This document shows, one piece after another, positions 18,040 through 26,730 of a stretch of 64,000 bases of DNA; within the stretch, counting starts at the first letter, position 1; each line of letters starts with the position of its first letter. The stretch lies in the NCBI RefSeq assembly GCF_000212415.1, contig NC_015500.1, positions 1 to 64,000 of the forward strand. Direction: 5' to 3'. A model generated the notes under the pieces. That model made no database searches. It saw only the letters and a program-made list of their open reading frames with translations, and had not been told where the DNA came from. The translations under genes and the position numbers were made by a program. This stretch comes from Treponema brennaborense DSM 12168 (GTDB lineage: Bacteria; Spirochaetota; Spirochaetia; Treponematales; Treponemataceae).

Positions 18040-19607
18040 AACGTAACTCCTTCTTTGAATATGGCAATTTCCCGGTATCCGTTCGTTTCGTTTTTAGTAC
18101 GGATTTTACCCGACGCAATATCGTATATCAGTTCGAGCAGTTCGTCGCGCACGGCGTCGGCGTTTCCGTCGAGCAGCGCGGCCGCGTCGAAATCGATCCA
18201 GCCCGGTTTGCCGGCGGCAAGCGGGTGATTCGTCGCAATCTTCACGGTGGGCACGGGCGCGCCCAGCGGCGTGCCGCGTCCGGTGGTAAACAGAATCAAA
18301 TGCGCGCCCGCTGCGGTCATCGCGGTTGTGGAAACGATGTCGTTGCCCGGCCCTTCAAGCAGATTGAGCCCTTTTTTCGCGATTTGCTCACCGTACCGCA
18401 GTACGCCGCGTACGGGAGCTTTACCGCCTTTTTGGACGCAGCCGAGCGATTTGTCTTCAAGCGTGGTAATGCCGCCGGCTTTGTTTCCGGGCGACGGGTT
18501 TTCGTACACGACTTGTCCGTGGCGTACGTAATAATCTTTAAATCCGTTTATGAGCCGAACCGTTTCGTCAAAAACGGCGCGGTTTTCACAGCGATCCATG
18601 AGTATCCGTTCGGCACCGAACATTTCGGGAACTTCGGTCAGCATAACCGACGCGCCGACGGCACTCAATGCGTCGCACGCGCGCCCGACGAGCGCGTTCG
18701 CCGTAATACCGGAAAGACCGTCCGAACCGCCGCACTTCATACCGACGACCAGTTCGCTCGCCGGTACCGGTTCACGCTCGTATTGTCCGGCAAAGCGCGC
18801 CAGTTCCTTCAAGACTGCCTGTCCGTCGGCGATTTCGTCGGCGGATTCCTGCGCAATCAGGAATTTTACGCGATTTTCATCGTAATCGCCGATAGTCTGT
18901 TTGAATTGGGCAACCGTGTTGTTTTCACAGCCGAGACCGAGCACCAGTACGGCGCCCGCGTTGGGATGACGCACCAAATCCGCGAGGATCGTGCGCGTTT
19001 TTTCGTGATCTTCGCCCATTTGAGAGCAACCGTACGGATGCGTCCAGGCAAAGACGCCCTCGATGCCGCCGCGCTCGGCGGGCCCGGGCTTGCCGCCGCA
19101 GAATTCTCCGTTTCCCCATTGGGCGAGCGATTCGGCTATTTTGTTGACGCAGCCGACGGTGGGAACGATCCAGATTTCGTTTCTGATACCGATTTTACCG
19201 TCGGCACGCCGGTACGCGTTCACGGTCGGAACGTGCGCGCCGAGCGCCGCCGTATCCGCTTTCCAGGCAGCGGAAGCGGCACGGGCGCGTTCTTCGTCGT
19301 ACGTGTACGCGGCCGATTCGGCAAGCAGCGTTTTTACATTGTGCGTGTGAACGTGATTTCCGGCGGCAATATCCCGGCTGGCGGCGCCAATCGGGTAGCC
19401 GTATTTTATGACGGGTTCGCCCGCGGCGATCGCTTTGAGCGCGAATTTATGACCGGCAGGAATATCGTCGGCGACTGTTACGGTGAGCGTTTCGCGGTCG
19501 TCCGCCGCCGCCGGAATCGTGACGACGGTTCCTTTTGCAAGCGGTACGAGCGCCACCGCAACGCTGTCGTGCGGATGTATGCGGATACAGTTTTTTGTAG
19601 AACTCAT
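18036..19607 (-). CDS. uxaA: Altronate dehydratase
   Basis: UxaA removes water from D-altronate to give 2-keto-3-deoxygluconate. The 523-residue protein has the N-terminal SAF-like domain (about 1-95, IHPHDSVAVALVPLAKGT) and the C-terminal catalytic part with ADGKIGIRNEIWIVPTVGC, HPYGCSQ, LGLGCENN and KCGGSDGLSGITAN, including the cysteines expected to bind iron. A ribosome site AAGGAAAG precedes the ATG. It lies 30 bases after uxaB and overlaps uxaC. Confidence 0.95.
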   Translation of the reverse strand: MSSTKNCIRIHPHDSVAVALVPLAKGTVVTIPAAADDRETLTVTVADDIPAGHKFALKAIAAGEPVIKYGYPIGAASRDIAAGNHVHTHNVKTLLAESAAYTYDEERARAASAAWKADTAALGAHVPTVNAYRRADGKIGIRNEIWIVPTVGCVNKIAESLAQWGNGEFCGGKPGPAERGGIEGVFAWTHPYGCSQMGEDHEKTRTILADLVRHPNAGAVLVLGLGCENNTVAQFKQTIGDYDENRVKFLIAQESADEIADGQAVLKELARFAGQYEREPVPASELVVGMKCGGSDGLSGITANALVGRACDALSAVGASVMLTEVPEMFGAERILMDRCENRAVFDETVRLINGFKDYYVRHGQVVYENPSPGNKAGGITTLEDKSLGCVQKGGKAPVRGVLRYGEQIAKKGLNLLEGPGNDIVSTTAMTAAGAHLILFTTGRGTPLGAPVPTVKIATNHPLAAGKPGWIDFDAAALLDGNADAVRDELLELIYDIASGKIRTKNETNGYREIAIFKEGVTL

Positions 19608-19637
19608 GGTCTTTCCTTTTGCGGCAGCGGCGGCCGC

Positions 19638-21116
19638 TTATGCGTTTACGAACGCGGTAAGCGCTTCTGTCATACCTTTTTCACGTATAACTGTTAAATA
19701 TTCGGTAACAGATTGGGCGAATTCCGTATATTTCGTCAAATCTTCGGCCCACCATTCCGTATTTGACAGAACGGCGTCCGCAATCTCTTTTGCACAAGCG
19801 GTTTTCGCGTACAGATCTTCAAAAAACCGCAGTACCGATTCGTCGTCCTTAATCAGATAGGGCGTTCCGTTGCGCGTGCCGGTCATGGCGCGGTCTTTTA
19901 CGTCTTTTCCGTTATAGAACGCGATAAGCGCTGCCAGGGAAAACGCAAGTGTTCGTGGAGTTTTACCGGTTTTGGCAATAAATCCGGTGACAGACGGCAG
20001 ATCGCGTGTCTTGAACTTTGACGTTGAATTGAGCGTAATGTCCAGCAGCATGTGCCGGATGCACGGATTCGCAAAGCGTTCCAGCACGTCGGCAGCGTAC
20101 GCGGTGAGCGCGTCTTTGTCGCCGTCCATGGACGGAATGATTTCTTCAAAGAGTCCTTTTTTGATGAACTTATAAACGGTTTCGTTTTTGAGACTCTGTT
20201 CGACGGTATCCAGTCCGAACTGGAACGCGGCGGGAACGAACATCGTGTGCGTACCGTTCAGAATGCGTACTTTGCGGGTGCGGTAGAACGTCATGTCGTT
20301 CGTCCAGACAACGTTCAGTCCGGCCTGTTCCAGCGGGAATTCCTTTTTGAGCGCTTCGATGTTTCCCTTCGTTTCGATTACCCACAAGTGAAAAATTTCG
20401 GCCGCGTCGAGCAGGTTGTCTTTATATCCGAGCTGTTCGCACAGCTGCTCCGCTTCGGTGCGCGGATAACCGGGAACGACGCGGTCTACGAGACTGCAGC
20501 AGAACGTACAGGCTTTTTCAAGCCAGGTGATGAACTCCCGTTCCAGCTGCCATTCTGTGCTGTATTTGAGAACGAGTTCGTACAGCTTTTCCCCGTTACG
20601 GTCGATCAGTTCGCAGGGAATGACGACGAGGCCTTTGGACAGGTCACCTTTGAACGCCTGATACCGGCGGTACAGGAACTGGGTTACTTTTGCCGGAAAA
20701 GACGCCGGAGGCTCGTCGTCGAGCTTACAGCCTTCCGCGTACGAAATGCCGGCTTCCGTCGTGTTCGATACGATAAAGCGCAGCTCCGCACTGGCGGCGT
20801 ACGCAATGTAGCTGCCGAAATCTTCGTACGCGTTCAGGCAGCGGCTGACCGAAGTAACGACGCGCATATCGCACACCTGTTTACCGTCCTGAATCCCGCG
20901 CAGAACGGTGGTGTACAGTCCCTTTTGGTCGTTGATCATAGCGGCCATGCCGCCGGCAAGCGGCTGCACCAGTACGACGTTTCCGTTGAATCCGCTTTTT
21001 TCATTCGCAATATCGATTTGCCAGTCGACGAATGCGCGCAGAAAATTTCCTTCTCCAAACTGGAGCACTTTTTCAGGGCGCGCGACTGTCTGTTTTACTT
21101 CATGTATAGCTTTCAT
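19638..21116 (-). CDS. uxaB: Tagaturonate reductase (altronate oxidoreductase)
   Basis: UxaB reduces D-tagaturonate to D-altronate with NADH. The 492 residues belong to the mannitol dehydrogenase family; the N-terminal nucleotide-binding segment LQFGEGNFLRAFVDWQID, the VLVQPL motif and KVRILNGTHTMF (catalytic Lys region) are all present. The ATG is preceded by AGGAGG. It is the first gene of the operon, so galacturonate (tagaturonate branch) rather than glucuronate is the likely substrate; the glucuronate-branch genes uxuA and uxuB are not in the window. Confidence 0.93.
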   Translation of the reverse strand: MKAIHEVKQTVARPEKVLQFGEGNFLRAFVDWQIDIANEKSGFNGNVVLVQPLAGGMAAMINDQKGLYTTVLRGIQDGKQVCDMRVVTSVSRCLNAYEDFGSYIAYAASAELRFIVSNTTEAGISYAEGCKLDDEPPASFPAKVTQFLYRRYQAFKGDLSKGLVVIPCELIDRNGEKLYELVLKYSTEWQLEREFITWLEKACTFCCSLVDRVVPGYPRTEAEQLCEQLGYKDNLLDAAEIFHLWVIETKGNIEALKKEFPLEQAGLNVVWTNDMTFYRTRKVRILNGTHTMFVPAAFQFGLDTVEQSLKNETVYKFIKKGLFEEIIPSMDGDKDALTAYAADVLERFANPCIRHMLLDITLNSTSKFKTRDLPSVTGFIAKTGKTPRTLAFSLAALIAFYNGKDVKDRAMTGTRNGTPYLIKDDESVLRFFEDLYAKTACAKEIADAVLSNTEWWAEDLTKYTEFAQSVTEYLTVIREKGMTEALTAFVNA

Positions 21117-21203
21117 TATGTAAGCCTCCTGAGAAACATACTAGTGCAATAATGCGAACGGAGGTATTGCGCTTAATGCCGAATTTTTGTATAAAAACGA
21201 CAT

Positions 21204-21233
21204 ATAATCTCCGTTTTTAAAACATTGTTTCAA
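21204..21233 (-). promoter_or_regulatory. Putative uxaB promoter with overlapping dyad operator
   Basis: On the lower strand TTGAAA (21228-21233) and GATTAT (21204-21209) are 18 bp apart. A 21-bp dyad at 21215-21235 (arms TTTTAAAACA and TGTTTCAAAA around one T, one mismatch) covers the -35, as expected for a regulator site. The divergent regulator gene is the obvious candidate to bind it. Confidence 0.45.
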
Positions 21234-21242
21234 AATTATAGC

Positions 21243-21271
21243 TTGTCAATTTTGAACTGTCAAGGTAAACT
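21243..21271 (+). promoter_or_regulatory. Putative promoter of the sensor-regulator gene
   Basis: TTGTCA at 21243-21248 and TAAACT at 21266-21271, spaced by 17 bp, precede the AGGAGG ribosome site of the gene at 21295. It is back-to-back with the uxaB promoter. Confidence 0.5.
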
Positions 21272-21294
21272 GATAAGAGCAGGAGGTATCGTTT

Positions 21295-24200
21295 ATGAAA
21301 AATACTGCAAAACGGATCGGGCTGACACTTGCCACCGTACACACCGGATCTTCGCTGAAATTGTGGACGGAACTTGCCGGTGAAGCCGAGTCGAGCGGAA
21401 ATCCGTTTTTCGTGTTTTCCGGCGGCCGGCTCAATTCGCGCAGGGATTCCGAATATCTGCGCAACGGCGTCTACGCTCTTGCCAATAAGGAAAATCTGGA
21501 CGGTCTGATAAGCTGGAGTTCCTCCATCGGCGGATTCGTATCTATAGAAGAAATCATTCAATTTCATCACCGGCTGGAACCGCTTCCGTTCGTAACGATC
21601 GGGCAGAAAATAGACGGACACGCGTTCGCCAATTTTGACGCGTATACGGGAATGAAAAATCTGACGCTCCATTTTATCCGCGAGCACGGAGCCGAGCGCC
21701 TGGCGTTTATCCGCGGACCCGAAAATCACATGTCCGCCGCGGAACGGTTTACCGGCTTTTGCGACGCGGTAACGGAAAGCGGACTTACGCTCGACGACAC
21801 GCTGATAACGTCTCCGTTTCCCTGGGGAATGGGAGAAAGCGCGGCGGCGCAGCTTTTTGCCGAACGCAGGCTGATTCCGGGAAAAGATTTCGACACGCTG
21901 ATCGGTTCCAGCGACATGCTGGTTTTTGCAGCCGTCAGGTATTTCGAGCGGCAGGGATTTTCCGTGCCGCAGCATTTCCGTACGGGCGGATTCAACGATT
22001 CGGCGGAAAGCCTCATCGCTTCATGCCCGTTTTCCACGGTGCACATGCCGTATACGGATCTGGCGCGGACGGCGTACCGGATGATTACGTCCGTGCTTGA
22101 AAATCCTGCGGCGCCTATTTCCGATGAAAAAATCGAAGCGCCGGTTATTATCCGCGAATCGTGCGGATGCAACCGAAGCGAACCGTTCATATTCCGCGCG
22201 GACGCGCCGGATATGCAGGGACATGAGGCTGATATGCAGGAACCTGCGCCGGAGGCGCGGTGTTACGCGCCAAAAGGCCCGGAACACGCGTCGTATTCCG
22301 TGCAGACGCTCGCATCGCGTATCTGCGCTTTAATAACTTCGTCGCATCCGATACTGCCGGGACTGATTGAAAAAGCCGTCGCCGCGTTCTCCCAAAAAGC
22401 GCGGGTACAATGTGAAGCGCTTTTGGATCAGATATTGTTCTATTATTTGAAAAGCGACGGCGATCTTTCCGTTTTGCCGGCGATCGGCGATTTAATTCGG
22501 CGGGCAAAACTCGTACCGGAATCGTATTTTATGGAAATGCACGAATATATGCTTTTTTCCATTCCGAAAATTCAGAACCGCATCTTTTCCGCAAAAAAAT
22601 ACGAATCCATGCAGCTGATTGATATCCTGAATCGGCTCAAATGCGAACTTCTGCGCGCACACTCCCGTAAAGAACTGCTTTCCATTTTGAAGGAGCTGCT
22701 GCCGCAAATCGGCGTACACACGATGTCGATCGTATTGTATGAAGACGACGATTTATCTTCTTATATGGGCGGATTCGCTCCCGACGGCAGACCCGAATCC
22801 TGGACCGGTTCCGGCTATTGCCGCACCGTTTCCCAGTTGCACGAGTCGCCGGACGTGTTTCCGTCTCAGTTGCTGTTTCCGCCGGATATCGGCCGGTACT
22901 ATAAGGAAGGCTGTTTTATGGTGCAGCCGCTGTTCATTGAAAATCAGCCGATCGGGTATCTGCTGACGAATATCGCGTTTTACGACGGCGGCGTGTACGA
23001 AGATCTGCGTGCGGCAATCAGCAGTGCGCTTCAGGGTATTTTCCTGTTCGAGCAGACGGCGAAGGCCAGGCAGATAGCCGAATCGGCGGAATTTGCAAAG
23101 ACGGAATTTTTTGCGAACGTGGGAAGCGGGCTGTGCGATCCGCTGAACGAAATCGAAGATAAACTCGATCAGATAGGACTTACGCTTGCGGCTCACCCGG
23201 AAGCGACGGATATAATCGGCGAACAGCTGCTGTTCATAAAAGCGCAAGTGGCAGCGCAGTTGCGGGAAATGTCCGTGCTGGTCGATTTGACGCGTTCGCA
23301 GGTGAACGATCTGCCGATGGACAAAACGCTCGTATACGTACCGGATATTCTGCCGGAAGACGTCAAGCCCGCGACGGACGTTCCGTATCCGCTGATATTC
23401 GGCGACAGGGAACAGATAGAAAAAGCGCTGCGCGTCATTGCGGAAAAGAGCGCGGCGCCGGTGCAGATTTGCGCCGAGGCGTCGGGCTTGTCGCTGCGTT
23501 TTACGTACGCCGACGATTCGGTGTTCGGCGATTGGTCGTATCCGGTGTATCTGCTGGCGGAAAAAATCATCGCGCTGCATTTCGGCCGGGTGATTAAAAG
23601 CGGCGCGGCGTGTACCGTCGTGTTTCCGTATCCGAATCTTGCCGGGCTTCCGCCGCTTAAAATGCATGAAAGTCCCGAATGCGTGTGTACGGTTTCCGAT
23701 TTCACCGCCGCGCCGCGCGTGCTGCCGGATTTGAGCGCGTATCCGTTCGACTCGGAAGTGGTGCCGGGCGCGGAGGAGGTGCGGCCGTTCCTGCTCGCCC
23801 TGCTGCCGGATGCGACGCCGATGCAGAATTGGGTGCGGCTGTACAGTCTGCGTAACGACGCGAACGTATTCCGCGCGCCCGTCGCGTGTTACGGAAAAGA
23901 ATTCGCCGGAAAATCGTTTATGGAAGTGCTTGAAAGCAAAATCCGGACGGAAAAAATAGAACCGATTCTGTTCATCGGTACGGCCAAAACGCGCTATCCG
24001 CTGTGGGCCACGGACGTGAACAGCATATCGATCGGTTCGATAAACGAACTCGACCGCATTCTGGCAGAAATTACGCCCGCGCTGATCGTTTTTGAAAACG
24101 CCGAAGAAGCGGATATAAAACGGATCAGGCAGATATCCAAAACGGTTCTGACGCCGATTGCGGTGCTGCCCGATTCCATCGAATCGGAAGAAACGGTAAA

Positions 24201-24633
24201 AATGCTGTGTGCGTACCCAAAAATCATTTTGTGCAACCAAGGCGCGGCCGAATCGGAACAATTTGCAAAGCGTGTTCACGATATCCTCGCCGGAATCGAA
24301 ATCCTGCCGCCGCATACGGGCGCGCTGGTCAAAAACGCCATACTGTATTTGAACCGGCACGCCGCGTCCCAGATAGTCCGATGGAAGCTTGCCGACGCGG
24401 TGTGCGTCAGTGAGGATTATCTGACGCGCATTTTCCATAAGGAGATCGGACTTTCCCTGTGGGAATACTTGAATCGGTACCGGATTCATCTGGCGACGAA
24501 AATGCTTTTGGAAACGAACGCGACGATTTACGAAATCGCGGAGAAAACCGGGTTTCAGGATCAGGCGTATTTTTGCCGCGTGTTCAAAAAGATATACGGA
24601 ATTCCGCCGGGAAAAATCCGAACCAAACAATAA
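21295..24633 (+). CDS. LacI-type sensor fused to AraC-family DNA-binding domain
   Basis: A 1112-residue regulator. Residues about 5-295 resemble the periplasmic-binding-like sensor of LacI repressors (GLTLATVHTGSSLK, GLISWSSSIGG, AFIRGPENHMSAAERF), here without the LacI helix-turn-helix. A middle region (about 440-590) looks GAF-like. Near 597-620, KTEFFANVGSGLCDPLNEI resembles a histidine-kinase phosphoacceptor helix in which the His is missing; the following part may be a degenerate kinase and receiver. The C-terminal 98 residues are a complete AraC helix-turn-helix pair (VSEDYLTRIFHKEIGLSLWE, IYEIAEKTGFQDQAYFCRVF). It lies between the uxa operon and a sugar importer and probably controls both. 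Confidence 0.85.
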   Translation: MKNTAKRIGLTLATVHTGSSLKLWTELAGEAESSGNPFFVFSGGRLNSRRDSEYLRNGVYALANKENLDGLISWSSSIGGFVSIEEIIQFHHRLEPLPFVTIGQKIDGHAFANFDAYTGMKNLTLHFIREHGAERLAFIRGPENHMSAAERFTGFCDAVTESGLTLDDTLITSPFPWGMGESAAAQLFAERRLIPGKDFDTLIGSSDMLVFAAVRYFERQGFSVPQHFRTGGFNDSAESLIASCPFSTVHMPYTDLARTAYRMITSVLENPAAPISDEKIEAPVIIRESCGCNRSEPFIFRADAPDMQGHEADMQEPAPEARCYAPKGPEHASYSVQTLASRICALITSSHPILPGLIEKAVAAFSQKARVQCEALLDQILFYYLKSDGDLSVLPAIGDLIRRAKLVPESYFMEMHEYMLFSIPKIQNRIFSAKKYESMQLIDILNRLKCELLRAHSRKELLSILKELLPQIGVHTMSIVLYEDDDLSSYMGGFAPDGRPESWTGSGYCRTVSQLHESPDVFPSQLLFPPDIGRYYKEGCFMVQPLFIENQPIGYLLTNIAFYDGGVYEDLRAAISSALQGIFLFEQTAKARQIAESAEFAKTEFFANVGSGLCDPLNEIEDKLDQIGLTLAAHPEATDIIGEQLLFIKAQVAAQLREMSVLVDLTRSQVNDLPMDKTLVYVPDILPEDVKPATDVPYPLIFGDREQIEKALRVIAEKSAAPVQICAEASGLSLRFTYADDSVFGDWSYPVYLLAEKIIALHFGRVIKSGAACTVVFPYPNLAGLPPLKMHESPECVCTVSDFTAAPRVLPDLSAYPFDSEVVPGAEEVRPFLLALLPDATPMQNWVRLYSLRNDANVFRAPVACYGKEFAGKSFMEVLESKIRTEKIEPILFIGTAKTRYPLWATDVNSISIGSINELDRILAEITPALIVFENAEEADIKRIRQISKTVLTPIAVLPDSIESEETVKMLCAYPKIILCNQGAAESEQFAKRVHDILAGIEILPPHTGALVKNAILYLNRHAASQIVRWKLADAVCVSEDYLTRIFHKEIGLSLWEYLNRYRIHLATKMLLETNATIYEIAEKTGFQDQAYFCRVFKKIYGIPPGKIRTKQ

Positions 24634-24636
24634 CGC

Positions 24637-24687
24637 GCGCCGCCGAAGCGGCTGCGGCATCCGTTTAGTGCGCCGCCGAAGCGGCTG
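24637..24687 (+). repeat. Short direct repeat after the sensor-regulator gene
   Basis: GCGCCGCCGAAGCGGCTG occurs at 24637-24654 and 24670-24687, 33 bp apart. Each copy can fold into a small hairpin. It may help end the upstream transcript, though no T-run follows. Confidence 0.7.
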
Positions 24688-24800
24688 TGCCGTCCAGCGG
24701 CGTTCGCCGAGCGAAAAAGTATGCCGTAATGTCGGAATTGTCCAATAATTTACATGCATTTTACCGTGGAAATGCGGTAATCTGAATATGAGGTTAGGTT

Positions 24801-25730
24801 ATGGACAAACAAATTGCTGCACCGAAACGGAATTTGAAAAAAGACATTCAAAGACATCTTTCGGTTTACGCGTTGCTGATCATTCCGGTCGTGTACTACA
24901 TTATTTTCAAATATTTTCCGATTTGGAACGGTCAGATTGCGTTTAAGGATTTTTCTCCCCTCGACGGCGTGTGGGGCAGTAAATGGGTCGGATTCAAGAA
25001 TTTCGTAGATTTCTTCAATTCGTTTTATTTTTGGGAACTGCTGAGAAACACCGTTTTTTACAGTTTCGGTAAGCTGCTTATCTCCGTACCTTTGTCGATC
25101 ATTCTTGCAGTGACGCTGTACGAATGCACCCGCCCGATCCTGCGCAAAGTGGTTCAGACGCTGACGTATCTGCCGCACTTTTTGTCCTGGGTTATCATGT
25201 ACGGTATTTTGCTCGTTCTGTTGGCCCCCGGCGACGGTATCCTCAACGATATTATCAAGTTTTTCGGCGGACAGCCGGTTGATTTCCTGACGAACACGCA
25301 CTCGTTTCCTTGGATTGTAATCCTTTCCGACGCGTGGAAGGAAATGGGTTGGTCGGCGATCATCTTTATCGCCGCGCTGATGGCGATCGATCCGTCCCTG
25401 TTTGAAGCGGCCATGGTGGAAGGCGCGACTGCCGTCCAGCGCGTTTGGTACATCACGCTGCCTTCGATCCGTCCGGTTATCGTAACGGTCGTATTGCTTC
25501 GGTTGGGTACGATTCTGGACGCAGGTTTTAACCAGATGTTCATGTTGTATTCGATTCCGGTATACAGCGTTGCGGATATCATCGACACGTGGGTGTACCG
25601 GCAGGGTCTGCTCGAGTTCCAGTTCGCGCTCGCAACCGCAGTCGGTATTTTTAAGGGTATTATCGGTATGACACTGATTTACGTGTCCAACAAATTGGTT
25701 GCCCGTATTTCTGATTCATCATTATTCTAA
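24801..25730 (+). CDS. Sugar ABC transporter permease (LplB/YteP type)
   Basis: A 309-residue inner-membrane permease with about six membrane segments and the cytoplasmic EAA loop (LFEAAMVEGATAVQRVWYIT, followed by LPSIRPVI) that docks the ATPase. It resembles the LplB/YteP permeases used for oligosaccharides such as pectin or rhamnogalacturonan fragments. A GAGG site lies before the ATG. It forms a unit with the permease at 25743 and the binding protein at 26731. No ATPase gene is nearby, so a shared ATPase elsewhere is expected. Confidence 0.9.
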   Translation: MDKQIAAPKRNLKKDIQRHLSVYALLIIPVVYYIIFKYFPIWNGQIAFKDFSPLDGVWGSKWVGFKNFVDFFNSFYFWELLRNTVFYSFGKLLISVPLSIILAVTLYECTRPILRKVVQTLTYLPHFLSWVIMYGILLVLLAPGDGILNDIIKFFGGQPVDFLTNTHSFPWIVILSDAWKEMGWSAIIFIAALMAIDPSLFEAAMVEGATAVQRVWYITLPSIRPVIVTVVLLRLGTILDAGFNQMFMLYSIPVYSVADIIDTWVYRQGLLEFQFALATAVGIFKGIIGMTLIYVSNKLVARISDSSLF

Positions 25731-25742
25731 GGCGGTGTGAAA

Positions 25743-26645
25743 ATGGCAAAAACAAAAGAATCGGCGATATCCGTTCGGCTGGGAACTGCCGATAAAATAT
25801 TCTATTTCGGATTGGACGCCTTTTTGGTTCTGATATTCGTCGTCGTTGCGATCCCGCTGTGGAGTACGATAACGACGTCATTCCGGCCCAATCACTTTTT
25901 GGGTACGAATCTGGAAGCGATGTTCCTTGCGCCGTGGAAATGGTCTACCGCCGCGTACAAGGCGCTGCTGGGCAACGACGGATTTTTGCTGGCGTTCGCC
26001 AACAGTCTGAAAATCCTCGTCGGCGGTGTTATTACCGCACTGTTCCTGACCATTCCGATGGCATATTGTCTGTCGATCAAAACGCTGCCCGGACGCAAGT
26101 TCCTGAACGTGTTCGTTCTGATTCCGTATCTGTTCAACATCGGTATGATTCCGACGTACTTGGTCATTACGGGTATGGGGCTTACGAATCACCTTTCGGC
26201 GATTTTTCTGCCGGGTGCGCTTTCAACGTACAATTGTCTGATCATGAAAGGCTTTTTTGAAGGTATTCCCGATGAATTGAAGGAATCCGCCCGTATCGAC
26301 GGATGCGCCGAATGGAAAGTACTTTTGATGATCATTCTGCCGCTTTCCAAGCCGATCATCATGACGATCGGTTTGTATTACGGCGTTTCGTTCTGGAACG
26401 ACTTCTTTCACGCGATGCTGTATTTGAACGACAACAATTTGAACCCGCTGCCGATTCTGCTCCGCAATATCCTGATGGCGAGCGGCATGAACGAGTTCGT
26501 TGAAGTGAACGCGTTCGGCGAGGCTTCGGTTCAGGCTATCAAAGCGGCGTCCGTATTCATGTCCGCCATTCCGATGGTCATTGCGTATCCGTTTATCCAG
26601 AAATATTTTACCAAAGGAACCATGCTCGGTTCCGTCAAGGGTTAA
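25743..26645 (+). CDS. Sugar ABC transporter permease (YtcP type)
   Basis: The second permease of the importer, 300 residues with about six membrane segments and the EAA loop ELKESARIDGCAEWKVLLMI. A GTG at 25737 is in frame, but GGCGG just after the previous stop favours the ATG at 25743. It starts 12 bases after the first permease gene. Confidence 0.9.
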   Translation: MAKTKESAISVRLGTADKIFYFGLDAFLVLIFVVVAIPLWSTITTSFRPNHFLGTNLEAMFLAPWKWSTAAYKALLGNDGFLLAFANSLKILVGGVITALFLTIPMAYCLSIKTLPGRKFLNVFVLIPYLFNIGMIPTYLVITGMGLTNHLSAIFLPGALSTYNCLIMKGFFEGIPDELKESARIDGCAEWKVLLMIILPLSKPIIMTIGLYYGVSFWNDFFHAMLYLNDNNLNPLPILLRNILMASGMNEFVEVNAFGEASVQAIKAASVFMSAIPMVIAYPFIQKYFTKGTMLGSVKG

Positions 26646-26730
26646 TATCGGGTGTAGCGTGCGGGGCCGATTTCAAATACGGTTCCGCGCTGAAATATCA
26701 CGTTGCGTTTCATAATCTTAAGGAGGAACA

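Noticed and set aside
18225-21152. Long ORFs on the + strand (490, 366 and 322 residues) across the uxa genes
   Set aside because: They lie exactly opposite uxaA, uxaB and uxaC, have Arg/Phe/Val-rich compositions with no family resemblance and no ribosome sites; codon bias on the coding strand keeps the antisense frame open.
22753-24759. 668-residue ORF on the - strand
   Set aside because: Antisense to the sensor-regulator gene; Arg/His/Gln-rich and without a recognisable domain.
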